A stretch of DNA of 64,000 bases from Planctomycetota bacterium (GTDB lineage: Bacteria > Planctomycetota > UBA1135 > JACQFD01), in contig JAEUHX010000046.1 in assembly GCA_016792805.1 (NCBI GenBank), positions 1 through 64,000 of the forward strand. Direction: 5' to 3'. Shown here piece by piece: positions 54,422 through 63,467 of the stretch (position 1 is the stretch's first letter; each line of letters begins with the position of its first letter). Position numbers and translations under genes: made by a program. The notes under the pieces are model-generated. The model was given only the letters and a program-made list of their open reading frames with translations, was not told where the DNA came from and did no database searches.

Positions 54422-55564
54422 ATGTCGGAACGTGACTATTACGAGGTGCTCGGCGTCTCGCGCAATGCCACAGAAGACGAGATCAAGAAGTCGTATCGAA
54501 AGCTTGCATTTCAGCACCACCCCGACCGCAATCAGGGAGACAAGGAGGCGGAGACGAAGTTCAAGGAAGCGGCGGAGGCCTACGACGTTCTTTCCAACCC
54601 TGAGAAGCGCGCTGCTTACGACCGATTCGGACGCGCGGGGCTGAAGGGCGCCGCCGGCGGCGGTCCCGGCGCCGGCGGCTTCGCCGGCTATGGCAATGCA
54701 GAGGAGATCTTCCGCCGCGCCTTTGGTGATTTCTTCGGCCCGGGCTTCGAGGAGTTCTTCGGCGGCGGCGGACGCCGTCGGCAGCAGCAGGGCGATTCGC
54801 TCCGCGTCGATACGCAGCTCACGCTCGAGGAGGTCGACACCGGCGTCGAGCGAACGATCCACATTGATCGCCGCGAGATCTGCACGAATTGTAAGGGCTC
54901 CGGCAGCAAGGACGCAGGCGGGCCGAAGACTTGTAAACTTTGCGGCGGCCGCGGAATGATCATTCAAGGGCAAGGATTCCTGCGCATCCAACGCACCTGT
55001 CCGCAGTGCCACGGCCAAGGAAGCTCGGTTGAGCGCAATTGTGCGCCCTGCGAGGGCACGGGCCTCGTGGCAAAGAAGCGCGAGATCAAAGTGCACATTC
55101 CCGCCGGAGTCGAAGACGACATGCAGCTTCGCCTCTCGGGGCAGGGCGATGCGTCGCCGGACGGCGGCCCCGCCGGCGACCTGTATGTGGTCTTACAGAT
55201 TCAGGAGCATAAGACTTTTCAGCGGCGCGGAGCCGATCTGTATGGAGAGTTCCCCGTCTCTTTCATCGATTTGGCGCTCGGCACGAAAGTCGACGTGCCG
55301 ACGCTCCACAAGGGATCCGTATCCCTCACCATTCCCCGGGGCACGCCGTCGGGGAAGGTGTTTCGCCTCAAAGGGCAGGGGCTCTCCGCCCCGGGAAGAT
55401 CCACAAAAGGAGATCTCCACGTGCGCGTTTACGGCGAGGTTCCAAAGAAGCTCAGCGCGCGCCAGGAGGAGATCCTCAAAGAATTCGCCGAGATCGAGAA
55501 GAAGCAGGGCGCCGGCAAGTCGCGCGGCTTCTTCGAACGCATGAAAGACATGTTCACTGAGTGA
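54422..55564 (+). CDS. dnaJ: Chaperone DnaJ
   Basis: A 380-residue Hsp40 co-chaperone. The J domain (residues 1-70, [18 protein letters not shown]) holds the HPD motif at about residues 37-39, followed by a Gly/Phe-rich linker (to about 115). Four zinc-binding CxxCxGxG repeats are visible: [24 protein letters not shown] and CAPCEGTG. The C-terminal substrate domain and dimerisation tail ([17 protein letters not shown]) complete it. ATG 54422 ([11 protein letters not shown]) is the family start, the longer frame to 54353 is not. It lies 48 bp before grpE. No dnaK gene is in the window. Confidence 0.97.
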   Translation: MSERDYYEVLGVSRNATEDEIKKSYRKLAFQHHPDRNQGDKEAETKFKEAAEAYDVLSNPEKRAAYDRFGRAGLKGAAGGGPGAGGFAGYGNAEEIFRRAFGDFFGPGFEEFFGGGGRRRQQQGDSLRVDTQLTLEEVDTGVERTIHIDRREICTNCKGSGSKDAGGPKTCKLCGGRGMIIQGQGFLRIQRTCPQCHGQGSSVERNCAPCEGTGLVAKKREIKVHIPAGVEDDMQLRLSGQGDASPDGGPAGDLYVVLQIQEHKTFQRRGADLYGEFPVSFIDLALGTKVDVPTLHKGSVSLTIPRGTPSGKVFRLKGQGLSAPGRSTKGDLHVRVYGEVPKKLSARQEEILKEFAEIEKKQGAGKSRGFFERMKDMFTE

Positions 55565-55612
55565 GCCGGAGCTCATTTGCCCCCTTTCCCATTCTTCCGA
55601 CGTAAGAAGCCG

Positions 55613-56251
55613 ATGACCCACGATTCGAACGAAGCGAAGGCTGGCATGCCGGAAGGCGGTTCTGGGCCGGACGAGGCGGGCGAGCTCGACGCCTCGAGGA
55701 CCCCCGAAGAGCTGGCGAGGCTCCAGGCCGCAGCGGCAGAAGCCGACTCGCTGCGCGAGCAGGTTCTCCGCGTTCAGGCCGATTTTCAGAATTTCCGCCG
55801 ACGCATGGAGCGCGACGTGGAAGACCGCGTTCGCCGCCGCATGGAGCCGCTCCTCGGCGCGATGTTGGCGGGAGTCGATGAGCTGGACCGCGCGATCCAA
55901 TCGGCGACGCCGGCGAGCCACGCGCAGCTCGTCGATGGAGTTCGAATGATCCGGGAGATCCTCATGGCGACCGCGGCGCGCGAGGGCGTGAAGGAAATTC
56001 CCACGACGGGGCTCCCCTTCGACCCCAAGCTCCACGAGGCCCTCACGAGCGTCCCCACCGCCGAGCACACCCCCGGGACAGTGCTCCACGAGCAGCGCCG
56101 GGGTTATCTCTGGAACGACCGGGTCCTTCGGCCGAGCCAAGTCGTGATCGCAGTGGCCCCGGAAAATGGGGCCCCGGAAAATGGGGCCCCGGAAAGTGGG
56201 GCCCCGCAAAGCGGCGGCTCGACAAGCAGTGGAAGCGCCGCAACCGAATAG
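55613..56251 (+). CDS. grpE: Nucleotide exchange factor GrpE
   Basis: A 212-residue DnaK nucleotide-exchange factor. The long coiled coil (about residues 30-75, LRVQADFQNFRRRMERDVED) and the C-terminal beta domain (LPFDPKLHEALTSVPT, GYLWNDRVLRPSQVVIA) are the two GrpE parts. The last 40 residues are a low-complexity tail made by a 15-bp repeat, giving APENG-type units. ATG 55613 is used instead of TTG 55577. It belongs to the dnaJ operon, though dnaK is elsewhere. The tail is an unusual extension. Confidence 0.95.
   Translation: MTHDSNEAKAGMPEGGSGPDEAGELDASRTPEELARLQAAAAEADSLREQVLRVQADFQNFRRRMERDVEDRVRRRMEPLLGAMLAGVDELDRAIQSATPASHAQLVDGVRMIREILMATAAREGVKEIPTTGLPFDPKLHEALTSVPTAEHTPGTVLHEQRRGYLWNDRVLRPSQVVIAVAPENGAPENGAPESGAPQSGGSTSSGSAATE
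56156..56216 (+). repeat. 15-bp tandem repeat in the 3' end of grpE
   Basis: ggaaaatggggcccc is repeated at 56161, 56176 and 56191 with a degraded fourth unit at 56206. Being 15 bp it is in frame and encodes A-P-E-N-G units; unit number can change without a frameshift. Confidence 0.9.
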
Positions 56252-56278
56252 ATCCACCGACGAACTCCCCCTCAAGCC

Positions 56279-56584
56279 ATGCCCACCTACGACTACGTCT
56301 GCGACGGCTGCGACCACAGGTTCGAGCAGTTCCAGTCGATGAACGACTCGGCGCTGAAGAAGTGTCCGAAGTGCAATAAATCGAAACTCCGGCGCCTGAT
56401 CGGCGCGGGGGCCGGGATCATCTTCAAAGGCTCCGGCTTTTATATCACTGATTACAAAAAGAGCGGGTCATCGGGCTCAAACTCCGATTCGCCGAGTTCG
56501 ACGCCGAATTCGTCTCCGAGCAGCTCCGGCGCCGACAAGAGCTGCGGCTCCTGCGGAAAGACCGGCCCCAACGTCTGCGATTGA
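56279..56584 (+). CDS. FmdB-family zinc-ribbon protein
   Basis: A 101-residue protein. MPTYDYVCDGCDHRFEQF and KKCPKCNKSKLRRLIG are the two Cys pairs of the FmdB/CxxC_CXXC_SSSS zinc ribbon (Cys8/Cys11, Cys29/Cys32), known as a putative regulatory protein. The C-terminal half is Ser/Pro-rich with a second cysteine cluster (CGSCGKTGPNVCD). It lies 27 bp after grpE and is transcribed with it. The function of the family is not established; zinc binding is inferred. Confidence 0.88.
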   Translation: MPTYDYVCDGCDHRFEQFQSMNDSALKKCPKCNKSKLRRLIGAGAGIIFKGSGFYITDYKKSGSSGSNSDSPSSTPNSSPSSSGADKSCGSCGKTGPNVCD

Positions 56585-56688
56585 AGCGGCACCCCGTCTG
56601 TAACATCGGCGGCTGCGCTCGATAGTCGGGGAAACTCGTACGACGGTGCCGCGTTGACGCGGCCATTGGCGCACGCAAGACTCCGCCC

Positions 56689-58065
56689 ATGAAGGCGTCC
56701 CCCATCCTTTCGCTCCTCCTGGCACCGCTCGCCGCGGCGCCGCTTTGCGGGCAGGGAGCAGACGCGGGTGAGCAGGCCCTGGCGAAGGCGCGTGAGGAGC
56801 GCAGAGCGGCCGAGGAGGTCGTCGCGAAGGCCGAGGCGCCTCTCGTCGCGGCCTACGCCGAGTTCGAACGCCTCGTGGCAATTGCCAAGGAGAACCCGGT
56901 GGCGCCGCAGTGGGCCGCCGGCCTGGCGGAGGTCTCGAGAGCAGCACTCAGCGCCCGCAGCGCCGACGAGCCCGCTGCGGTAGCGAAAAGCAAGCTCACG
57001 GCCGAGCTGCGACGGCGTTTCACGGAGGCCGTCGCCGCCTTGCGCGGCCCGGCCTTCCCCGAGTCCATCAAGATCGCCCTCGCCCTGCGCATCGCCGAGG
57101 ATCTCGCGGCAGCCGCCCCTGCCCCCACGTCCGACGACTCGGCGCTTCGGGCGGCCCTTGAGGGCGCCTGCGCGCGCGTCGCGGAGAAGCACGTGCAGCC
57201 CGGCGTTCCGATCCACGAATTGTGGAATCGCGGGATCTATAAGGATGTGGCGGCTGCCAAAGATTACTCGGCGGCGCGCAGCGCGCTCGCGGCCGCTGCC
57301 GACCGCGAGAGCCGCCTCGAGCATCCCGAGCGTTTTCATCCGGCGTACGGGCGCGCTCCAGAAGGAATGGTCTTCGTGCTCGGCGGCCAGGTGACGCTCG
57401 GCCCGAACACGGGCTACGACATCGACTCCGACAAGCGCAAAGCTCCTTTTGTGGTGCACCTCCATCCGTTCTATATCGATCGGACGGAAGTTACCAATGA
57501 GCAGTACAAGAATTTCTTGTTATCTCTGCCGAAGCCGGAGGCTGCGGCGCACACTCCCTCCAACTGGGAGAAGGCGCCTGGCAAGTCACCCGGCGCGGGG
57601 ATCATGCCGCCCGGCGCCGAGCGCCTCCCCGTCACCGGCGTGAGCTACGAGGACGCGGCGGCCTACGCGGCCTGGGCCAAGAAGCGGCTTCCCACGGAGG
57701 ATGAGTGGGAACTCGCGGCGCGCGGCGCCAAGGGCTTCCAATATCCGTGGGGCAATCAGTACGAAGCCAAAAAGGCCAATGATCGCAACGGTGATGTTGG
57801 CGATCTCGCTCCCGTCGGCAGCTTCGCTGGCGACACGTCGGCTTGGGGCGCCGTCGATCTCGCTGGGAACGCCATGGAGTGGGTTGCGACGCTCGAGGGC
57901 GGCAAGCCCGCGCCGCTGCGCATCGAGGGAAACGCGCTGGTGGTGCTGCGCGGCGGTGCGTACGACCGCTCGCCCAAGGAGAGCTCCGCCATCTTCCGGT
58001 GGCTCTGGCCGAAGACGACGCGCGTGCGCAACCTCGGATTCCGCTGCGCGAAGGATGCCTTCTGA
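56689..58065 (+). CDS. Secreted SUMF1/FGE-type domain protein
   Basis: A 458-residue secreted protein: signal peptide (residues 1-21, ending PLCGQ), a helical region (25-190, Ala/Glu-rich coiled coil), then a formylglycine-generating-enzyme-type domain (about 225-455) with FYIDRTEVTNEQYKNFL, GVSYEDAAAYAAWAKKRLPT and EWELAARGAKGFQYPWGNQ. The last element NLGFRCAKD is the family end. The catalytic cysteine pair of true formylglycine-generating enzymes is not seen, so it is probably a non-catalytic relative, as is common in Planctomycetes. Its last 11 bp overlap the lpxB start. Confidence 0.85.
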   Translation: MKASPILSLLLAPLAAAPLCGQGADAGEQALAKAREERRAAEEVVAKAEAPLVAAYAEFERLVAIAKENPVAPQWAAGLAEVSRAALSARSADEPAAVAKSKLTAELRRRFTEAVAALRGPAFPESIKIALALRIAEDLAAAAPAPTSDDSALRAALEGACARVAEKHVQPGVPIHELWNRGIYKDVAAAKDYSAARSALAAAADRESRLEHPERFHPAYGRAPEGMVFVLGGQVTLGPNTGYDIDSDKRKAPFVVHLHPFYIDRTEVTNEQYKNFLLSLPKPEAAAHTPSNWEKAPGKSPGAGIMPPGAERLPVTGVSYEDAAAYAAWAKKRLPTEDEWELAARGAKGFQYPWGNQYEAKKANDRNGDVGDLAPVGSFAGDTSAWGAVDLAGNAMEWVATLEGGKPAPLRIEGNALVVLRGGAYDRSPKESSAIFRWLWPKTTRVRNLGFRCAKDAF

Positions 58066-59449
58066 CGAGCGCGGCGCCGGCGCGGCGCCGAGAAGTGGAT
58101 CCCGCTCCCCCGCCGCGTGGCTCGTGTTCACGCAGGCCGTCGTCGAGTTTGTCTTTGGAGTGCTCTCGCCGCTGCGGCTCGTTTTGTATGGATTGACTTG
58201 GCGGCGCGCCGAGCTGCGCCGCGTGGCGGAGGCACTGGCGGCCCCGGCGGCAGCACCGCCGCCTGCGCCTGTGCGTCCGTCGGCGCCGCGAGCGGGCCGC
58301 CCGTTGACGCTCTTCCTCTCAGCCGGTGAAGCGAGCGGCGACCTCCACGCAGGACATCTGTTGCAAGAGATCCGAGCGCGGCGCGCGTCGGTGCGCGCCG
58401 TGGCTTTCGGCGGAGAGCGGCTCCGGGAGGCCGGAGCGGAGATCGACCGGACGATCGCCCACGCCGCCGGCATGGGATTACTGCATGGCTGGCTCACGAT
58501 TCCGCGCCACATCGGGCTTGCGAAGCGATTTGTTGACTTGATCGACCGCGAGCGACCCGACGCGGTCGTGCTCGTGGACAACCCGGGCTTTCACCTCGTG
58601 CTCGCGACGCTGGCGCGCCGGCGCGGCGTCCCCGCGATCCAGTATGTATGTCCGCAGAGCTGGGCCTGGGCGCCCTGGCGCTGGCGGCGCATGCGGCGCG
58701 ATCTCGCGGCGGCGCTCGCGATCGTCCCCTTCGAGGTTCCTTATTTTGAACATTACGGAATCCAAGTCCGCTACGTCGGCCATCCGCTCGGCGACGATCT
58801 GACGCTGCGGAGCATCGACCGCGCCGAAGTCGAGCGGCGGCGGGCGGGCGGACCGCTCGTGGTGCTCATGCCCGGCAGCCGCGGCGCCGAAGTGCGGCGC
58901 AACCTCGGCCCCATGGCGCGCATCGCCGACGCGATCCGCGCAGAAGTGAAGGATGCGCGATTTGTGCTGGCGCAGCGCGACCGCCGGCGCGCCGATCAGG
59001 CTCAAGCTCTCCTCCAGGAGATGGGCAACCCGCCGGCGCTCGAGCTCTTCTGTGGGGAAACCGACGCGCTGCTTGCGGCCGCGTCCCTCGTGCTCGCCAA
59101 GTCGGGAACGGGCACTCTCGAGGTGGCGCACTACGGGGCGCCGCTTGTGGTCTTCTACCGCCTCGGCCGGCGGTTCGACCGCTGGATCTCCCGCGTTTTA
59201 TTGGCAGTTCCTCACTTCTCGATGCTCAATCTTCTCGCCCGGCGCGAGGCAGTGCCGGAGATCCTCGCCGTCGACGAAGCCGATGAGGCGCGCGCCGCGC
59301 GCGAGTGCATTCGCCTGCTGACCGACCCACAAGCGCGGGAATCGCAGCTCTCCACCTTGAAACAGATCCGTCCGCTCTTCGACGCACCCGGCGCCGCCGC
59401 GCGGGTTGCGGAAGAGGTGCTCTCCATCGCGGAGCGGCGCAAAAAGTAA
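58055..59449 (+). CDS. lpxB: Lipid-A-disaccharide synthase
   Basis: A 464-residue LpxB, joining UDP-2,3-diacylglucosamine and lipid X in lipid A synthesis at the inner membrane. The core (about residues 85-455) has LFLSAGEASGDLHAGHLLQ, VLVDNPGFHLVLA and VCPQSWAWAPWR; LVVLMPGSRGAEVRRN and LVLAKSGTGTLEVAH are the donor-binding part. It carries an extra N-terminal hydrophobic segment (about 21-47, VFTQAVVEFVFGVLSPL) not seen in E. coli. ATG 58055 overlaps the preceding gene. The final 120 bp are duplicated downstream at 60517. Other lpx genes are absent here. Confidence 0.93.
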   Translation: MPSDERGAGAAPRSGSRSPAAWLVFTQAVVEFVFGVLSPLRLVLYGLTWRRAELRRVAEALAAPAAAPPPAPVRPSAPRAGRPLTLFLSAGEASGDLHAGHLLQEIRARRASVRAVAFGGERLREAGAEIDRTIAHAAGMGLLHGWLTIPRHIGLAKRFVDLIDRERPDAVVLVDNPGFHLVLATLARRRGVPAIQYVCPQSWAWAPWRWRRMRRDLAAALAIVPFEVPYFEHYGIQVRYVGHPLGDDLTLRSIDRAEVERRRAGGPLVVLMPGSRGAEVRRNLGPMARIADAIRAEVKDARFVLAQRDRRRADQAQALLQEMGNPPALELFCGETDALLAAASLVLAKSGTGTLEVAHYGAPLVVFYRLGRRFDRWISRVLLAVPHFSMLNLLARREAVPEILAVDEADEARAARECIRLLTDPQARESQLSTLKQIRPLFDAPGAAARVAEEVLSIAERRKK

Positions 59450-59492
59450 GCATCGGTCCATGAGGCTCCCAAAGGGCGTCGAGCGCGGCCGC
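59328..59492 (+). repeat. lpxB 3'-end segment, original copy of 165-bp duplication
   Basis: This stretch, covering the last 120 bp of lpxB and 43 bp after it, is repeated at 60517-60681. The first 126 bp, through the stop codon, appear identical; the rest differs by small changes. It flanks the repeat array on the left. Confidence 0.92.
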
Positions 59493-59536
59493 GCGCCCCA
59501 TGGACTCAGAGATTTGTGCGTTCCCGCCATTGGATC

Positions 59537-60496
59537 GGTAGGGTCGGCGCGAGCGCCGACCCTACCGATCAACATCCGTGCACATCAAGATTGACTCACG
59601 CCCTTTTCCACGCCATCCCGTATCTGTGCAGACATAGGTTCTGCCGTAGGGCTCGGGCTTGCCCGAGACGATCTCGCGCGCGCATGCGCGCGCGGATGGA
59701 GAATCCGACGACCGATTCGGAATCATGCGGGGCCACGGCCCCGCATAGCCGGTTGCCGCGCGGAGGACGTTTCAAAAGTCAGGCATGCCCGTGGCGATTC
59801 GCCGCCGCATGCGCCGCCGAATGAAGTATCTCGGTACCGATTCCTCATCGCGCGGGGCAAGCCCCGCGCAATGGTTCGGCGCGAGCGCCGACCCTACGGA
59901 TCAACATCGGTGCACATCAAGATTGCCTCACCTCCTTTTCCACGCCATCCCGCATCTGTGCAGGCATAGGTTCTGCCGTAGGGCTCGGGCTTGCCCGAGA
60001 CGATCTCGCGCGCGCATGCGCGCGCGGATGAAGAATCCGACGACCGATTCGGAATCATGCGGGGCCACGGCCCCGCATGGCCGGTTGCCGCGCGGAGGAC
60101 GTTTCAAAAGTCAGCCGTGCCCGTGGCGATTCGCCGCCGCATGCGCCGCCGAATGAAGTATCTCGGTACCGATTCCTCATCGCGCGGGGCAAGCCCCGTG
60201 CAATCGTTCGGCGCGTGCGCCGACCCCACCGATCAACATCAGCGCACATCAAGATTGCCTCACCTCCTTTTCCACGCCATCCCGCATCTGTGCAGGCATA
60301 GGTTCTGCCGTAGGGCTCGGGCTTGCCCGAGACGATCTCGCGCGCGCATGCGCGCGCGGATGAAGAAAAGCCTGTAGGAGATCATGCTCAGAAGTGGATT
60401 CTTCATCTCTACCCAGAGCATCGGCACGGAATTGCCCTGGAGGGCCCCTTCACAGTCCGACTGACTTCTGAAACGTCCTCCACGCGCCAACCCCAC
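59537..60496. repeat. Long GC-rich repeat array, locus 2
   Basis: Three units: a partial one at 59537-59762, then two with the same start sequence (gaggacgtttcaaaagtcag) at 59763 and 60095, a period of 332 bp. Core words ggtaccgattcctcat (59833, 60165), gtgcacatcaag and cataggttctgccgtaggg are shared with locus 1. Each unit has GC hairpins (gcggggccacggccccgc, gcgcgcgcatgcgcgcgc). The right end 60461-60496 is the reverse complement of the left end at locus 1. Frames in the array are not genes. Confidence 0.85.
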
Positions 60497-60516
60497 TTCT
60501 CAGGAGAGGAAGAGCA

Positions 60517-60681
60517 CACAAGCGCGGGAATCGCAGCTCTCCACCTTGAAACAGATCCGTCCGCTCTTCGACGCACCCGGCGCCGCCGCGCGGGTTGCGG
60601 AAGAGGTGCTCTCCATCGCGGAGCGGCGCAAAAAGTAAGCATTCGGTCCATGAGGACTCCAACGGGCGTCGAAGTGCGGCC
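60517..60681 (+). repeat. lpxB 3'-end segment, second copy
   Basis: Direct repeat of 59328-59492, beginning cacaagcgcgggaatcgcag and including the lpxB stop. It lies directly after the right end of the repeat array. It is too short to code for a working enzyme. Confidence 0.92.
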
Positions 60682-60840
60682 CCCGAGTCTCGGCAAAGGA
60701 GAGCCGGCTTGTGTCTACCTGTGGGGCAGCGCGAGATCTCAAGTCGTCTAACATGGCGAGATACATGACTTTCCAGCGATAGTTCGCCAAATTTGGCGAC
60801 TTCTTGAATTGCCGGGCTCGCCCGAAATACTCTCACAGCT
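60682..60840. other. Upstream region of hipB with operator palindrome and promoter
   Basis: 159 bp with no gene. A perfect 16-bp palindrome tcgccaaatttggcga (60784-60799) precedes a plausible -35 TTGAAT (60804-60809) and -10 AATACT (60826-60831), 16 bp apart. The predicted transcript start is within a few bases of the hipB ATG. Confidence 0.55.
60784..60799. promoter_or_regulatory. Perfect palindrome, likely HipB operator
   Basis: tcgccaaatttggcga is a perfect 16-bp dyad, 41 bp before the hipB ATG and just upstream of the -35 box. XRE-type antitoxins such as HipB repress their own operon through such sites. The HipB assignment is inferred. Confidence 0.5.
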
Positions 60841-61101
60841 ATGAGAATCACCGGCGAGCTGACCGACGAAGCGATCCTCAGGGAGTTGGGAACGCGACTG
60901 GCGAGCCTTCGGCTCAGAAGCAACCGTACCCAGGCGGACCTGGCAAGTCAGGCGGGCGTCTCGAAGCGGACCATCGAACGGCTCGAGTCAGGAGCTGTAG
61001 CAACTCAATTGTCCGGCTTTCTGCGCATTTGCAGGGCGCTCGACCTGCTTGAGGGCTTCGAAAGCTTCATTCCGCGAGCGGTGCCTGGCCCGATGGAGTA
61101 G
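60841..61101 (+). CDS. hipB: XRE-family antitoxin/regulator (HipB-like)
   Basis: An 86-residue DNA-binding protein. ELGTRLASLRLRSNRTQADL and ASQAGVSKRTIERLESGAV form the XRE helix-turn-helix (about residues 15-65), and the C-terminus (LLEGFESFIPRAVPGP) is the part that contacts HipA in such pairs. It is the DNA-binding antitoxin of a toxin-antitoxin module, located 89 bp before the hipA gene. ATG 60841 has no clear ribosome-binding site. A palindrome at 60784 is its likely operator. Confidence 0.8.
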   Translation: MRITGELTDEAILRELGTRLASLRLRSNRTQADLASQAGVSKRTIERLESGAVATQLSGFLRICRALDLLEGFESFIPRAVPGPME

Positions 61102-61190
61102 CTCGAACTCCAAGGACGAAGACGCCGGCGCGCCTCAGGCAGAAAGGCTTCGTCAGGAAAGGCGAGGAAGTGGACTTGGGGTGAGCCGTC

Positions 61191-62495
61191 GTGATAGCTG
61201 AAGTTCAACTTTGGGGGCGGACCATCGGCGCGGTGTCCCTGGAAGAAGGGCGGGATGTCGCGGCGTTTCAGTACGACCGCGAGTTTGCCGAGAGCGGCAT
61301 CGAGCCGTCGCCCTTGGCGGTGCCTCTGAGCACGAGGATCTATGAGTTACCTGCTCTGCCGCGAAGCACGTTCCACGGACTTCCGGGCCTTCTCGCTGAT
61401 TCGCTTCCGGACACATTTGGCAACGCACTCATCGATGCCTGGCTTGCTACGCAGGGTCGCACGTCGGAGAGCTTCCGCTCCGTGGAGCGCCTCTGCTACC
61501 AGGGATCCCGAGGAATGGGCGCGCTCGAGTTCGCGCCCGTGCTGGGGCCGAATCTTCAGAAGACGGAGAAGGTTGACATCAATGCGCTCGTTCGGCTCGC
61601 GAGCGACGTTCTCACACAACGCGGCGATCGTAAGGAGCATTTCAACAAATCCGGAAAGAAGACAACGCTGAGAGACATCCTGCGCGTGGGCACCTCGGCG
61701 GGCGGGGCTCGAGCGAAGGCCGTCATCGCGTGGAACCGGTACACGAATGAGGTGCGCTCCGGTCAGGTCGCAGCAGGAGAGGGCTTTGAGTACTGGCTGC
61801 TGAAGTTCGACGGCGTAACGGGCAACAAGGACAAGGAGCTTGAAGACCCAAATGGCTACGGCGCAATCGAGTATGCATACTCACTGATGGCGAATGCGGC
61901 CGGGATCACAATGATGGAGTGCCGGCTCCTCGAGGAGAATGGCCGCCGCCATTTCATGACGCGCCGCTTCGACCGGCTAGCCCGTGGAGAGAAACTACAC
62001 ATGCAGTCTCTATGCGCGCTGGCACACTTCGATTTCAATCAAGCCGGCGCCTACAGCTATGAGCAGGCGCTGCAAGTCATTCGCCGGCTCAATCTGCCCG
62101 TAGCGGCCGTGGAGTAACAATTCCGGAGAATGGTCTTCAATATTGTCGCGCGGAATCAAGATGACCATGTGAAGAATGTCGCCTTCCTCATGAATCAGAA
62201 TGGCGAGTGGTCTCTGTCGCCTGCCTTCGACGTCACATACAGTTACGATCCGTCGGGCTCGTGGACAGCGACGCATCAGATGACCGTAAACGGAAAACGG
62301 GACGGATTTACTTCAGAAGACTTCAATACATGTGCGAAAGCTGCGTTCATGAAGCGGGGCCGCGCGATGACGATTCTCAAGGAGGTGGTGGTCGCCGTGA
62401 GTCGCTGGCCCGAGTTCGCCGCCGCAGCAAAGCTCCCCGCTGCGTGGCGACAGAAAATCCAGAAGACGCACCGACTGGCGTTCCCCAGGAGTTGA
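61191..62495 (+). pseudogene. hipA: HipA-type kinase toxin interrupted by in-frame TAA
   Basis: From GTG 61191 a HipA-type serine/threonine kinase reads for 308 codons, then TAA (62115-62117), and the same frame continues CAA-TTC-CGG-AGA to 62495 with no shift. The first part has the N-terminal HipA fold and the ATP-loop region (VGTSAGGARAKAVIAW); the second has the catalytic loop (RNQDDHVKNVAF) and metal site (SPAFDVTYSY). The combined length (about 434 residues) matches intact HipA. So a single codon separates the halves of the kinase core. Either a nonsense mutation, a sequencing error, or translational readthrough. HipA phosphorylates a tRNA synthetase in E. coli. Confidence 0.82.
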
Positions 62496-62585
62496 TCTCC
62501 TCTGGAGAAATAGCGAGGACGCTCTTCTGGCGAATTGGGGTGAGTGGGTAGACTGGGAGTTCACCGAAAGACCCGAGCGCATCCG

Positions 62586-63467
62586 ATGTCGAAACAGCGA
62601 AAGAAAAACGTTCCTAATGCGCCGCTGAATGCGGCAACCCTTCGCGGCCTGGTCGAACGCGCGCTCAGCGCGCAGGGTACCCACTTTCCGAGTGACCTGG
62701 ATATGCGGCTTGGACAGGAGTTTGTCGACGACGCAGCGCGGGCAAGCACTCCTAAGAGCGCACTTCGATCCCTTCGAAAGGCTCTCGAGGTCGATCCGAC
62801 GAACACGGAAGCACTACTCGGAATCCTCGCTGAAGCGGGGCTGCAAGGGGATGCACACATCCAGGCGCTGCGTGGAATTGTGGCATTGGCCGCGGAGCGG
62901 CTCGGAAAAGATGCGTTTGAGGAGATGAAGCCCCATTTCTGGGGTTTTGTGGAGACGCGCCCTTACATGAGAGCTCGCGCGCGGCTCGCATACTTCTTGC
63001 GGATTGCCGGACGGCTCGAGGAGGCGGCAGCCGAGTATCGTGAAATGCTCATTTTGAGTGAGGATGACAATCTCGACGTTCGTTACGAACTCGTTGCCAT
63101 TCTTCTTGCGCTTGGACACCTCGCCGAGACTCGATCCGTGATGCAGCGATATCGAGAGGAATGCGACTGGGACATCGTCTTCACTTGGTGCGGCGTCTTG
63201 GAACGACTGCTCTCCAGCGATGAGACAGGAGCAGCGCATGCGCTGACCGTGGCGAGAGCGAGCAGCATCTCCATGGAGGCCTATCTCAAAGGCCGTCGCG
63301 CGGTTCCGGCTTCTACGCCAGCGTCCTACGTCGTCGGCAGCGAAGAACATGCGATTTGTTATGCACCTATCCTGCTTCTCGCCTGGCGAGCGCACCCCGA
63401 CGCGCTGAATTGGCTGCTTCGGCAGGCGGATCCGCCCGAGATGCACCTCGGCGAGGAAAGTGAATAG
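62586..63467 (+). CDS. TPR-like helical protein
   Basis: A 293-residue protein. After a basic start (SKQRKKNVPNAPLNAATLRG), helical repeats include RSLRKALEVDPTNTEALLGI, ARLAYFLRIAGRLEEAAAEY and VRYELVAILLALGHLAETRS, i.e. tetratricopeptide-type pairs. The C-terminus (HAICYAPILLLAWRAHPDAL) is reminiscent of ST7-like proteins. It is soluble with no signal. I know no function for bacterial members. It stands between hipA and hsdM in the accessory region; its codon usage looks a little less GC-rich than the core genes. ATG 62586 begins the basic segment. Confidence 0.75.
   Translation: MSKQRKKNVPNAPLNAATLRGLVERALSAQGTHFPSDLDMRLGQEFVDDAARASTPKSALRSLRKALEVDPTNTEALLGILAEAGLQGDAHIQALRGIVALAAERLGKDAFEEMKPHFWGFVETRPYMRARARLAYFLRIAGRLEEAAAEYREMLILSEDDNLDVRYELVAILLALGHLAETRSVMQRYREECDWDIVFTWCGVLERLLSSDETGAAHALTVARASSISMEAYLKGRRAVPASTPASYVVGSEEHAICYAPILLLAWRAHPDALNWLLRQADPPEMHLGEESE

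Noticed and set aside
59537..60496. CRISPR array
   Set aside because: Units are hundreds of bases long, contain no short spacers, and no cas gene is near.
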